The position numbers and the translations under genes are program-made. From the NCBI GenBank assembly GCA_963675135.1, contig CAVLYN010000079.1, positions 124,001-188,000 of the forward strand: 64,000 bases of DNA, written 5' to 3'. The DNA is from Galeopsis tetrahit. Its lineage: Eukaryota; Streptophyta; Magnoliopsida; Lamiales; Lamiaceae. The number at the start of each line of letters is the position of its first letter. Positions within the stretch are counted from its first letter, which is position 1. This document shows, one piece after another, positions 27,523 to 34,856 of the stretch. Below the pieces are notes generated by a model. That model did no database searches and was not told the origin of the DNA. It saw only the letters and a program-made list of their open reading frames with translations.

Positions 27523-27580
27523 AAAAAGCTTTACTTAACCAACAGGATGCATTATAATAATCTCATCATAAACAAACGAA
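27523..27580 (+). promoter_or_regulatory. Repeated promoter/leader element, copy 1
   Basis: A 58-base block containing TTTACT, 17 bases, TATAAT and an ATCATAAACAAACGAA leader; the same block stands at 28720-28777 with four differences. Copy 1 is joined directly to the duplicated fragment at 27581. Confidence 0.7.
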
Positions 27581-27905
27581 ATTTCTGAAAAAAATATTAT
27601 CAATTTACCAAGAGTTAAGTTTTTCAGACCCGACTTATATAAACATTCAATTAATACTGTAATAGGTAGCTCTCGTTATGTTTTAAGTTTTGGCTTTCTA
27701 ATAAGAGATTGATTTTCTTATTACTTTAATATACAATTCTTTAAAATAGGAGAATAAAAAATGGAACAAAATAAACGTTTCGTACATGTGAGTTTGCTTC
27801 AAGAAGTAATTGAAGCCTTAAATGATGGTTCTTTGCGGTCCAACACTCTTCGAAGTGAGTTACAAAGTATCATTGATGAAAAATTTGATTTTAATGAAGT
27901 GAAAA
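27581..27905 (+). repeat. Segmental duplication, copy 2
   Basis: Copy of 26349-26680: contains the last third of the 2OG-like gene without its start, then a second copy of the small helical gene. Its 5' junction coincides with the end of the repeated promoter block. Confidence 0.75.
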
Positions 27906-27955
27906 AATCAACACCTACACCACCAACAAAACCAGTCCAACCCACTGAACAATAA
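27761..27955 (+). CDS. Small helical protein, 64 aa (duplicate of 26528)
   Basis: The first 47 residues match the gene at 26528 closely; the tail is different and Pro/Thr-rich (STPTPPTKPVQPTEQ), suggesting a flexible end. A GGAG site precedes the ATG by 8 bases. Confidence 0.65.
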   Translation: MEQNKRFVHVSLLQEVIEALNDGSLRSNTLRSELQSIIDEKFDFNEVKKSTPTPPTKPVQPTEQ

Positions 27956-27965
27956 GGTCGATTAA

Positions 27966-28709
27966 ATGCCAACTGTATATTTATTAATTTCGAATACTGA
28001 ACACTCAAGTTCCTATATTAAAGGCGTCTATCTTTGCGAAGATTATTGTAAAATATCACTTGCAGAATTAAAAAATGATGAACTTTCCAATATGAATAAA
28101 GATACATGCTTTATTCAAGAATTCGAAATTGATGAATATGTTTTAAACAGTGCATTTGAAGCCTATTTAATGGGTTTCATTGTTCAATTTGGATTCGAAT
28201 GTGTTGGAGACATGCAAACTGATTATGGCACCTATTTTAACAGAATTGATTCAGTCGCAAAGTTTATTCCTAATCCATCTAAAGAACATGAATTAGCACC
28301 TTTGATTATTGAACCTGATACCTTAAATATGTATGACATTGTAAATAGCTCTTCCAAAGATGTAGAAGTATTTGTTGGTATTGCACTTTGGTATGAGGTT
28401 TATTCCAGTTACATTGCTTTAGCAAGTACTGATAGAACGATCGTTGAAGAACACATGTTAAAATGGCAAAATTCAGAACATAGATGTGGTAACGATGCTG
28501 AGTTTAAGATCCAAAGTATTAATCTCAAGGAAGATATGATTCAAAAAGCTAAAAACGTTTTGAAATCTGGACTTTTTATTGAAATATCTTGCGGTTTTGA
28601 AGAAGATGAGCCTATTGGCGATAGAGAATACGGACTGATTAAAAATATCCTTGGATTCTGGCTTGCCGATGACTATGACTTGAATGTGGAATGCAGATTG
28701 ATTTTGTGA
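27966..28709 (+). CDS. Hypothetical protein with internal duplication, 247 aa
   Basis: The N-terminal half (YLLISNTEHSSSYIKGVYL, then FIQEFEIDEY) and the C-terminal half (VFVGIALWYEVYSSYIALAS, then FKIQSINLKED) have parallel layouts, so the protein appears to be two copies of a domain of about 115 residues. Soluble, acidic, no known motif. It ends just before the second copy of the repeated promoter block. Confidence 0.65.
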   Translation: MPTVYLLISNTEHSSSYIKGVYLCEDYCKISLAELKNDELSNMNKDTCFIQEFEIDEYVLNSAFEAYLMGFIVQFGFECVGDMQTDYGTYFNRIDSVAKFIPNPSKEHELAPLIIEPDTLNMYDIVNSSSKDVEVFVGIALWYEVYSSYIALASTDRTIVEEHMLKWQNSEHRCGNDAEFKIQSINLKEDMIQKAKNVLKSGLFIEISCGFEEDEPIGDREYGLIKNILGFWLADDYDLNVECRLIL

Positions 28710-28719
28710 TAGCTATTCA

Positions 28720-28777
28720 AAAAAGCTTTACTTAACAAGCAGAATGCATTATAATAATCCCATCATAAACAAACGAA
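28720..28777 (+). promoter_or_regulatory. Repeated promoter/leader element, copy 2
   Basis: Same block as 27523-27580: TTTACT, 17 bases, TATAAT, then a leader that runs to 13 bases before the ATG at 28790. Confidence 0.75.
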
Positions 28778-28789
28778 GAGTGATACAGC

Positions 28790-29110
28790 ATGAGTACTCC
28801 AGCCCCACGTAAAGACGTAGTAACACACATGATTAACCAAGATGCGAAATACACTGGTTATAGCCACTTGTTTCCAAAAGGCTGCGTTATCCGTGTAAAA
28901 TCTCGTACTGATGATTACAAAAATAAAAGAGTGGTTTATCACACTCATTTCAGTCATCCTAATTTGCATTCTGGTACTGATATTGTTTTTGATGGTCATA
29001 CTCTGAAAAACGTTGATTATACAGGAAAGACAGAAACTAACCATTTTAATATCACACTGGACTTGTCCACGCTTGATTTGAGCGAAGTTCCTGAAACACC
29101 AGTATTTTAA
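28790..29110 (+). CDS. Small hypothetical protein, 106 aa
   Basis: Beta-rich soluble protein with several His residues (VVYHTHFSHPNLHSGTD). It is driven by the repeated promoter block and ends before a terminator. The His cluster could bind metal, but no family is recognised. Confidence 0.65.
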   Translation: MSTPAPRKDVVTHMINQDAKYTGYSHLFPKGCVIRVKSRTDDYKNKRVVYHTHFSHPNLHSGTDIVFDGHTLKNVDYTGKTETNHFNITLDLSTLDLSEVPETPVF

Positions 29111-29124
29111 TCCCTATCCATTAT

Positions 29125-29148
29125 AAGCCCTACATGTTAGGGCTTTTT
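29125..29148 (+). terminator. Rho-independent terminator
   Basis: AAGCCCTA / TAGGGCTT stem and T-run after the gene at 28790. Confidence 0.8.
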
Positions 29149-29162
29149 CAAGAGATATCAAA

Positions 29163-29471
29163 ATGAAAATCATTCTTGCTATTATCGTTGCTGCTGCTCT
29201 TTCTGGTTGCGATAATTCTTATGAAAAAATTGACTTTCCTGTAAAACCAAAAGAACTTGGCGACTGCGTTTTCTATAATCTTGAAAATAAACAAGGTGAT
29301 TACATTGCTGTTGCTCGTTGCCCTAACAGTCAAACTACGTCCACTTATAAAGATAGTGATGGAAATAGCTATTCAACATACGTAATAGATGGGTCAGAAG
29401 GTATCCCCATCGAAAAACGTAGTGCGCCTGCTTATATATTGGTTGATGGCATTAAATATTACCCAAAATAA
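29163..29471 (+). CDS. Small lipoprotein, 102 aa
   Basis: A short signal sequence with lipobox LSGC (cysteine 16) indicates a lipid-anchored protein. The mature part contains two further Cys residues (GDC, ARC) that may form a disulfide and a Tyr/Ser-rich turn section. It lies 15 bases after a terminator, so it is probably read from a promoter within or before that region. Role unknown. Confidence 0.7.
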   Translation: MKIILAIIVAAALSGCDNSYEKIDFPVKPKELGDCVFYNLENKQGDYIAVARCPNSQTTSTYKDSDGNSYSTYVIDGSEGIPIEKRSAPAYILVDGIKYYPK

Positions 29472-29531
29472 GTATTTATTTAAATATTACAGGTCTTTCA
29501 AAAATAAACGAACAAGATTTACTTAGACTTC

Positions 29532-29557
29532 AAAGCCACTTGAAAGTGGCTTTTTTG
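29532..29557 (+). terminator. Rho-independent terminator
   Basis: AAAGCCACTT / AAGTGGCTTT with a T-run. Confidence 0.8.
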
Positions 29558-29614
29558 TTGCATTCGAATAATAATCATGTAATTATTGCCTAAAAACTTC
29601 AAAGGTTTGCCAAA

Positions 29615-30793
29615 ATGACAAAAGTTTACGACCCTCAATATTCAACACAAGTAAGATTTAATACGCCCATCTTGCTTGAAATGATTTCTGAAAAAAATAT
29701 TGATAAACTTAATCATTGGCTAGAAAATGCTGAGCCTCATAAGAAAATGGTTCAATCTGCATTTCTATATTGCATTGCAATCAATTGGCGTGAAGGACTT
29801 GATGCTATTGTCAAAGCAAACTGGATATCTCTAAAATCTTTAATTACTATTGGCTGGGATCAAGTCGTAAGGACACACCATCATCAAAATGATGAACCAA
29901 ATCTGCCAACAGAAGATTGGCTTTTCAATAAGACTTTCAAAGAAAAAGTACTGTCTAAAGCTGATCTCAATACACTTTCTATTGAAGTTCTTAATACAGC
30001 ACAATATCACAATTGCCCTCATTATTGGAATGTATTTTTCAATAAAGATGTCATTTTAAAAGGTAAGAAAGGGCGAGATCTCTTTTGGAGTCTTTTGTAT
30101 TTCAGATATCATAATGAGCGAGAAGCAAAAATAAACAATAAAGACCGCCATTTCCCCGGACGGTTTCATAGTGAAGAAGAAGTTACTATTCGTCAACGCT
30201 ATGTTGATGATGCATTATCTGTAAAAGTTCAAATGGATTTTAGTATTATCATGGATATCCTTATTGAAGAGCGATATGAACTGTTCTGGAAAGTTATGGA
30301 TGCAGATATTATCATCGACCCAAAAGAATTGATCATTTTAACAGCAATGATTGCTATTTACTTTCGCTCATTTCGAGTGCAAGTTCAAAAAACAGAAGAA
30401 AGTGTTGTTGAAGAAGAATTGGAAAGAATCTTACCATCTCTAATTCGTTTTGGATTAACCGAAAAGGTAACTTTCAATAAAAAAGATATTGAAGATCAAT
30501 ATTCTGAATTCTTCAAACGCAATCAAGGTTATATTTCTCTTCGAAATGTTACTTCTTTCAACTATTTTGGCAACATTTACACTGCTTATCAAATACCAAG
30601 TGTTGAGCATTCATACGCTTACAACAATAGCTTAATAGTGGATGTTGATATTTACTCAGGTGATTTATTTTTTGCAAAGCCTAGTAAAAAAGAAAACACT
30701 TACAAACTAAAAGAATATGAACTACTAACGAATAAGAAAAGAACAGAATATCGCAAATTAATGCAAGACAAAATCAAACAGCACAAGAATTAA
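29615..30793 (+). CDS. Helical repeat-like protein, 392 aa (paralogue of 34857)
   Basis: Starts MTKVYDPQYSTQVRFNTPI, very close to MTKTYDPAYSTTVSFNKPI of the gene at 34857. Repeated helix pairs (for example INWREGLDAIVKANWISLKS) suggest an ankyrin-like or other alpha-repeat fold. A conserved LTEKVTFNKKDIEDQYSEF segment and a GYISLR turn are shared with the paralogue near the C-terminus. Soluble. Repeats of this type often mediate protein contacts. No enzyme motif seen. Confidence 0.7.
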   Translation: MTKVYDPQYSTQVRFNTPILLEMISEKNIDKLNHWLENAEPHKKMVQSAFLYCIAINWREGLDAIVKANWISLKSLITIGWDQVVRTHHHQNDEPNLPTEDWLFNKTFKEKVLSKADLNTLSIEVLNTAQYHNCPHYWNVFFNKDVILKGKKGRDLFWSLLYFRYHNEREAKINNKDRHFPGRFHSEEEVTIRQRYVDDALSVKVQMDFSIIMDILIEERYELFWKVMDADIIIDPKELIILTAMIAIYFRSFRVQVQKTEESVVEEELERILPSLIRFGLTEKVTFNKKDIEDQYSEFFKRNQGYISLRNVTSFNYFGNIYTAYQIPSVEHSYAYNNSLIVDVDIYSGDLFFAKPSKKENTYKLKEYELLTNKKRTEYRKLMQDKIKQHKN

Positions 30794-30797
30794 AATC

Positions 30798-30820
30798 AAG
30801 CCACTTCCTAGTGGCTTTTT
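30798..30820 (+). terminator. Rho-independent terminator
   Basis: AAGCCAC / GTGGCTT stem and T5. Confidence 0.8.
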
Positions 30821-30895
30821 ACATTATAATACTATTTTGACTTTTAAATAAATAAACACTAGAATTGCTTTAATTATTTAAATAGGACTATTATA

Positions 30896-31462
30896 ATGCT
30901 GAAAATTGCTAAGATCTTTTTACTTTCATCCATCGTTTCAATTTCTTTATGTGGATGTGCATGTCAACCTCAGTCCAAATGGGTTGAGGCACCAAAATCC
31001 AATATTGAAGAAACAACGAAAATAGAAAAAATTGAACAATCATATCAGGCTGAGATTTCTGCATATTCAGTAGATTCTAAGGACCAAAAACAAACAATAG
31101 TTTATTCGAATAAATATAAATCTGTTAATGATGGAAACAACATACAGGTTATTTCGTATGGTCATAATCCTTTCTCTAATAATGATCAAAATTTCGTTTT
31201 TTTAGATAAAATTAATAATACAGTTTTAGATGGAAAAATACTTTTAATATCTTCTGAATCTAAAATAAAAGCATGGTCTTCCACTAATTTATCATCTGAC
31301 GCAACCAATTTTGTAGCAGATTGTGACACAGGTAGAAAACTCTCGTTATCAATGCCAGTAATGACAAGCCATATGATTCTTAAGGAAGTGACTTCTTTTC
31401 CATATGAAGAAAAAATAGCATTCAATAATTATATTATTGTTTTTAAAGTGACAAAAAATTAA
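30896..31462 (+). CDS. Lipoprotein, 188 aa
   Basis: Signal sequence LLSSIVSISLCGCACQ with a lipobox LCGC; the conserved Cys is at residue 21. The mature part is beta-rich and polar with no known domain. It resembles the layout of outer-membrane lipoproteins. It heads a short run of three exported proteins (30896-32219). Confidence 0.65.
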   Translation: MLKIAKIFLLSSIVSISLCGCACQPQSKWVEAPKSNIEETTKIEKIEQSYQAEISAYSVDSKDQKQTIVYSNKYKSVNDGNNIQVISYGHNPFSNNDQNFVFLDKINNTVLDGKILLISSESKIKAWSSTNLSSDATNFVADCDTGRKLSLSMPVMTSHMILKEVTSFPYEEKIAFNNYIIVFKVTKN

Positions 31463-31520
31463 GATTGACAATCAATATTATTAACGATAGAATCGAACCA
31501 AACTTAATAGGTATTTAAAA

Positions 31521-31727
31521 ATGAGCAAACAAAATACAGTAAAAGAATCAATTGCAGTTACCGTAGGCATTGCACTATTGGCAGTTTGCGGTTTTGTAGC
31601 AGCTAAAAGTCTTCCAAGTTATGAAGCTTATTGTAAGGAGTCACAAGCACGATGTGAACTAAATCATCAAGGAAGCTTGACCAATCTTTTCAAAACTCTT
31701 AAAGATGGTCCAAAAAACGCTAAATAA
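31521..31727 (+). CDS. Small exported or membrane protein, 68 aa
   Basis: One hydrophobic segment (residues 10-28) followed by a periplasmic-type tail with two Cys (YCKESQARCE) nine residues apart-like spacing, suggesting a disulfide. A GG-poor but ATG-positioned start follows an A/T leader. Confidence 0.6.
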   Translation: MSKQNTVKESIAVTVGIALLAVCGFVAAKSLPSYEAYCKESQARCELNHQGSLTNLFKTLKDGPKNAK

Positions 31728-31748
31728 TTATCTAAATAGGAAAGCAAA

Positions 31749-32219
31749 ATGTTTAAAATCTTTTCAAAATTCTTTTATATATTTTCTTTCCTAGTGATGG
31801 CTAATGCTGCGCATGCCGAAATGAAGCAATTCCAATATAGCATGTCAGTATATGATATAAATAACCCAAAGACACCTATTCTAGAAACAAAAAATAGTGT
31901 TAATTATAATAACGAAAAAGAAGAAATAGTTCCAGCTTCTTTCTTTAAGGAAGAATCATCACCTTTAAAATCTGATTCTGAATATAAAATCACAATTGTT
32001 GCTTTAGATTTTCCTCGCAGAGAAGAAAAAGAAAAATTTTACACACACAGAGTTTTCTTTGGAATAAACGATGGATTTTATCCAAAGAACTCTAAAGAAA
32101 AAGCAAAAATAAACAATTACTATAAACAAATATTTTTATATCCAGAAGATCTTAAAAAGAGCAATACATACCAAACACAAGTTGATAAATATTTGATAAT
32201 TTTCACAATTATTGAATAA
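31749..32219 (+). CDS. Exported protein, 156 aa
   Basis: Signal peptide ending in NAAHA (residues 18-23) and a mature beta-rich part with repeated Tyr and Lys, no Cys. Probably periplasmic. Starts 21 bases after the previous gene behind AGGAAAG, so co-transcribed with it. No known domain. Confidence 0.65.
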   Translation: MFKIFSKFFYIFSFLVMANAAHAEMKQFQYSMSVYDINNPKTPILETKNSVNYNNEKEEIVPASFFKEESSPLKSDSEYKITIVALDFPRREEKEKFYTHRVFFGINDGFYPKNSKEKAKINNYYKQIFLYPEDLKKSNTYQTQVDKYLIIFTIIE

Positions 32220-32286
32220 TCACTTGCGTATTTCTTGAAAACCATCTATTGTCATTGATTAATATATTAATCAGGTTAAAAAAATC

Positions 32287-32544
32287 ATGAGTGACGTAAA
32301 AAATTTTGTAATTGAAGTCCTTTTGGAAAACCCAAAAGACAAAATTGTCTGGAATCTTGGTCAAGAATCTTTCACCAGTGAAAAAATGATTGAACTCATC
32401 AAATCAGATAACGAAAATGGCAAACGGTTTGTAACCCGAATTGTTTCGTGTAAGCAGAGATTTAATTGCAAGAAAATCAAAATAACCATTGCAAACAAAA
32501 GAAAGCTATATTATAATAATCACATAAACCAACAAAGAGGATAA
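32287..32544 (+). CDS. Small hypothetical protein, 85 aa
   Basis: A 70-residue helical-beta core with an FVIEVLLENPKDKIVWN start. The last 15 residues run through a promoter (32489-32517), so the true end may be earlier, perhaps altered by an indel. Function unknown. Confidence 0.5.
   Translation: MSDVKNFVIEVLLENPKDKIVWNLGQESFTSEKMIELIKSDNENGKRFVTRIVSCKQRFNCKKIKITIANKRKLYYNNHINQQRG
32489..32517 (+). promoter_or_regulatory. Sigma70-type promoter with leader related to the repeated block
   Basis: TTGCAA, 17 bases, TATAAT at 32512-32517. The following bases (ATCACATAAACCAACAAAGAG) resemble the leader of the 27523/28720 blocks. It serves the MSRTIRRKN gene array. Confidence 0.65.
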
Positions 32545-32548
32545 CAGC

Positions 32549-32563
32549 ATGACTAATAGGTAA
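32549..32563 (+). other. Micro-ORF (MTNR) before the first array gene
   Basis: ATG-ACT-AAT-AGG-TAA with AGAGG 8 bases upstream, ending 20 bases before the ATG of the next gene. Equivalent micro-ORFs precede the other two array genes. Confidence 0.55.
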
Positions 32564-32583
32564 ACTTAAATAATAGGTGAATC

Positions 32584-32898
32584 ATGAGTCGTACTATCCG
32601 TCGCAAAAATGCTTACACCATCAAACACTATATTTTCAACAATAGTGATCTTGATGAAAATAATGTTGTTGATGTTTTTTACCCAAAAAAATTCAATGGC
32701 TTTTCCTTGGAAGAAGCTAATGTCAAGAGTAAAGCTTACTATCATGCCTGCAAAGGTCGTAGCTGGCAGTTTACTCCCGGCAAAGATTATCGTCAGCTTT
32801 ACCGTGCTAAATCTAATCATCAGCTTCGCGTACAAATTCTTCGTGGCGAAGATTATGAAGGCACCAGTGTTTTGAAACGTTGCTTCAATTGTGACTAA
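32584..32898 (+). CDS. MSRTIRRKN-family small basic protein, copy 1 (104 aa)
   Basis: First of three tandem paralogues. All start MSRTIRRKN and share a C-terminal core with an aromatic-His motif (AYYHAC here, AWFHS in the others), a PGK-x-YRQ-x-YRA-x-S segment, QLRVQ and a [DY]YE-x-x-x-x-x-x-C ending. The basic start and aromatic/Cys-rich core would suit RNA or DNA binding, perhaps with a metal, but this is inference. Its own AGGTGA site lies 6 bases before the ATG. Confidence 0.7.
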   Translation: MSRTIRRKNAYTIKHYIFNNSDLDENNVVDVFYPKKFNGFSLEEANVKSKAYYHACKGRSWQFTPGKDYRQLYRAKSNHQLRVQILRGEDYEGTSVLKRCFNCD

Positions 32899-32921
32899 CT
32901 AACTTAAAAGAGGTAATAATC

Positions 32922-32933
32922 ATGTTTATTTAA
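32922..32933 (+). other. Micro-ORF (MFI) before the second array gene
   Basis: ATG-TTT-ATT-TAA behind AAGAGGT, ending 22 bases before the ATG at 32956. Confidence 0.55.
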
Positions 32934-32955
32934 ACTTAATATATAGGTAAATATC

Positions 32956-33279
32956 ATGAGCAGAACAATCCGCCGTAAAAATAGCTATGACAAATCATGG
33001 TTCCAATTCAAGGACAATGATGCTAACGAAAATGGCGTACTCAAAGACAATGGCAGACTCAGAAAATTCGAGATCCCATTGACACTGAGACAAGGTAACA
33101 GACTGATCAATGCTTGGTTCCATTCCTGCGGTGGTCCAGTACTCAATTGGACACCGGGCAAAGGATACCGCCAAGCGTACAGGGCAGTATCCAAGCAACA
33201 ACTGCGAGTACAAATGAAAAACAAAGATTACGATGAAATCGCAATCGATAAACACTGCAACGATTGGTCGTGGTGGTAA
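32956..33279 (+). CDS. MSRTIRRKN-family small basic protein, copy 2 (107 aa)
   Basis: Second paralogue. It shares AWFHSC, TPGKGYRQAYRA, QLRVQ and the HCNDWSWW ending with copy 3, to which it is closest. A GGAGGC-loop-GCCTCC hairpin without T-run lies just after the stop (33289-33306), which may limit read-through or stabilise the mRNA. Confidence 0.7.
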   Translation: MSRTIRRKNSYDKSWFQFKDNDANENGVLKDNGRLRKFEIPLTLRQGNRLINAWFHSCGGPVLNWTPGKGYRQAYRAVSKQQLRVQMKNKDYDEIAIDKHCNDWSWW

Positions 33280-33330
33280 TTAAATCAAGGAGGCTGAAAA
33301 GCCTCCATCACTTAATAAGAGGAAACAGAC

Positions 33331-33345
33331 ATGTCTATACTTTAA
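33331..33345 (+). other. Micro-ORF (MSIL) before the third array gene
   Basis: ATG-TCT-ATA-CTT-TAA behind AAGAGGAAA, ending 18 bases before the ATG at 33364. Confidence 0.55.
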
Positions 33346-33363
33346 TCAAAAAAGGTAAAGATT

Positions 33364-33672
33364 ATGAGTCGCACTATTCGCCGTAAAAATTTTAGTTCCA
33401 AGCCGTATCTTTTTGATAATACTTGGGCTGATAGCAATGGCTTTATCATTAATAGCCATGATAACTTCAATACGATGCATATCGACGTTGCCAACCAGAA
33501 GAAACACGCATGGTTTCATTCGGATTGTTTTTGCTCTTTTCGTAGTCCGGGCATTGGCTATCGTCGTACTTATCGCGCAAAGTCATCGATGCAGCTTCGC
33601 AATCAAATTAGGTTGAATGATTACGAAGCCATTTTGATTGATGACCATTGCAATGATTGGAAGTGGTGGTAA
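33364..33672 (+). CDS. MSRTIRRKN-family small basic protein, copy 3 (102 aa)
   Basis: Third paralogue, with HAWFHSD, PGIGYRRTYRAKS, QLRNQI and the ending HCNDWKWW. It is followed by a terminator, so the array forms one unit from the promoter at 32489. The three copies differ most in residues 10-45, so that region may determine specificity. Confidence 0.7.
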   Translation: MSRTIRRKNFSSKPYLFDNTWADSNGFIINSHDNFNTMHIDVANQKKHAWFHSDCFCSFRSPGIGYRRTYRAKSSMQLRNQIRLNDYEAILIDDHCNDWKWW

Positions 33673-33694
33673 TTTATCATCACGCATTGAAAAC

Positions 33695-33717
33695 AGCCTC
33701 TATCTAGAGGCTTTTTC
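33695..33717 (+). terminator. Rho-independent terminator
   Basis: AGCCTC-TATCTA-GAGGCT followed by T5, ending the array. Confidence 0.75.
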
Positions 33718-33788
33718 TTTACTTGAGTCCTATTTCTTGTTATAATTACTCCATCAAATAAGCCCTTTAAAATCCAAGGTCCAACAAA

Positions 33789-34097
33789 ATGAGTAAATTG
33801 CCAGAAGTTAGTGTTCGTATTCTAAAAATGTGTGAGTCTTCTGGAAATGAACAATTCTTTATTCGTCTTGTTAGAAATGATACCACTAATGGCAAGTCAT
33901 CTCATTATGGAATTCTTGAATACTCTTGCTGGCAAACAAAACATCTAGACAAAGATACATGTCTTGAAAGGGCTTGGTTTGACGCATCCTACCTAGCTCG
34001 TTTTGTTGGTCTTTCAACAATGGATGAGGTTGAAATTATAGGTCTTAGTGAAGAAGAAAAAGAAAGAATGAAAAAAGCTATGGCACATAGACTTTGA
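33789..34097 (+). CDS. Hypothetical protein, 102 aa
   Basis: Compact soluble protein with a beta start (VSVRILKMC), a WQTKHLDKD segment and a charged helical tail ending KKAMAHRL. Own TATAAT box about 45 bases upstream. No family recognised. The following 230 bases to 34330 hold no gene, only a CCTCTATATAGAGG palindrome at about 34131 and a promoter-like TTATAAT before the Nudix gene. Confidence 0.6.
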   Translation: MSKLPEVSVRILKMCESSGNEQFFIRLVRNDTTNGKSSHYGILEYSCWQTKHLDKDTCLERAWFDASYLARFVGLSTMDEVEIIGLSEEEKERMKKAMAHRL

Positions 34098-34330
34098 CAA
34101 TTTGAAAAAATACCCAAAATAGAATGAAAATCCTCTATATAGAGGCTCTAAATCTTTACAACAATAAAAACATTTGATATATTGATGCCATTACGCAATC
34201 AAAAAAGCGTGACAGCAATAAAACGTGACAAAAATATTTTGTTATAATTATTAGGTAATATTCTATCAAAAAAACATTAATTTAGATTGTGGCATAGCTG
34301 CAATTTTCCAGACACGCGGAGGGCTATATC

Positions 34331-34759
34331 TTGAAAATCAGAAAACAAAGCGGCTGTGTCGTTTATAGAAAAAACATCGATCAAATCGAGATCCTTCTTG
34401 TTCAGAAAGTTGAGGGTGAAGGCTGGGGTTTTCCAAAAGGTGGAGTTCAAAAGAACATGACCGAAAGTGATAGTGCTGTAAAAGAAACTTTTGAAGAAGC
34501 TGGTATTCAAGGCAAAATTGGAAAACGTCTTGGCGAATACATTTATCGCAAAAACGGTAAAGAGCAAGTTGTTTACCTTTACCCAATGAAGGCAGAAAAA
34601 GAACTTGATGTTTGGCCTGAAATGAAAATTCGCAAACGTAAATGGGTTTCAGTTGATGAAGCAAAAAACTTAACTCACAAAAAACTTCATCGCTTTTATG
34701 ATGAGTTAGGTGTAGAAGAAAAAGGCTTCATGCAAAGATTGATTGATAAAATATTCTGA
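34331..34759 (+). CDS. Nudix hydrolase, 142 aa
   Basis: The Nudix box lies at residues 38-60: GGVQKNMTESDSAVKETFEEAGI, here with Lys in place of the usual Arg before Glu52 and one extra residue in the first gap, as in diphosphoinositol/diadenosine polyphosphate hydrolases. The KGG turn and FPKGG start fit that subgroup, as does the C-terminal KWVSVDEA. It probably hydrolyses a nucleoside diphosphate-linked compound. The TTG start is supported by GGAGG 8 bases upstream and by the absence of a better ATG. Confidence 0.8.
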   Translation: MKIRKQSGCVVYRKNIDQIEILLVQKVEGEGWGFPKGGVQKNMTESDSAVKETFEEAGIQGKIGKRLGEYIYRKNGKEQVVYLYPMKAEKELDVWPEMKIRKRKWVSVDEAKNLTHKKLHRFYDELGVEEKGFMQRLIDKIF

Positions 34760-34777
34760 ACGTTTAGATTTAAAACC

Positions 34778-34800
34778 AAAGAGGCTCACGCCTCTTTTTT
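34778..34800 (+). terminator. Rho-independent terminator
   Basis: AAAGAGGC-TCAC-GCCTCTTT with a T-run. Confidence 0.85.
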
Positions 34801-34856
34801 GTTTACTTTTCAACCTAAACATGGTATAATTTCCCAAATTCAGGAAGCAAGTAATC

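Noticed and set aside
34129..34146. Palindrome CCTCTATATAGAGG as terminator
   Set aside because: No T-run on either side and no gene end within the usual distance; kept only as a remark.
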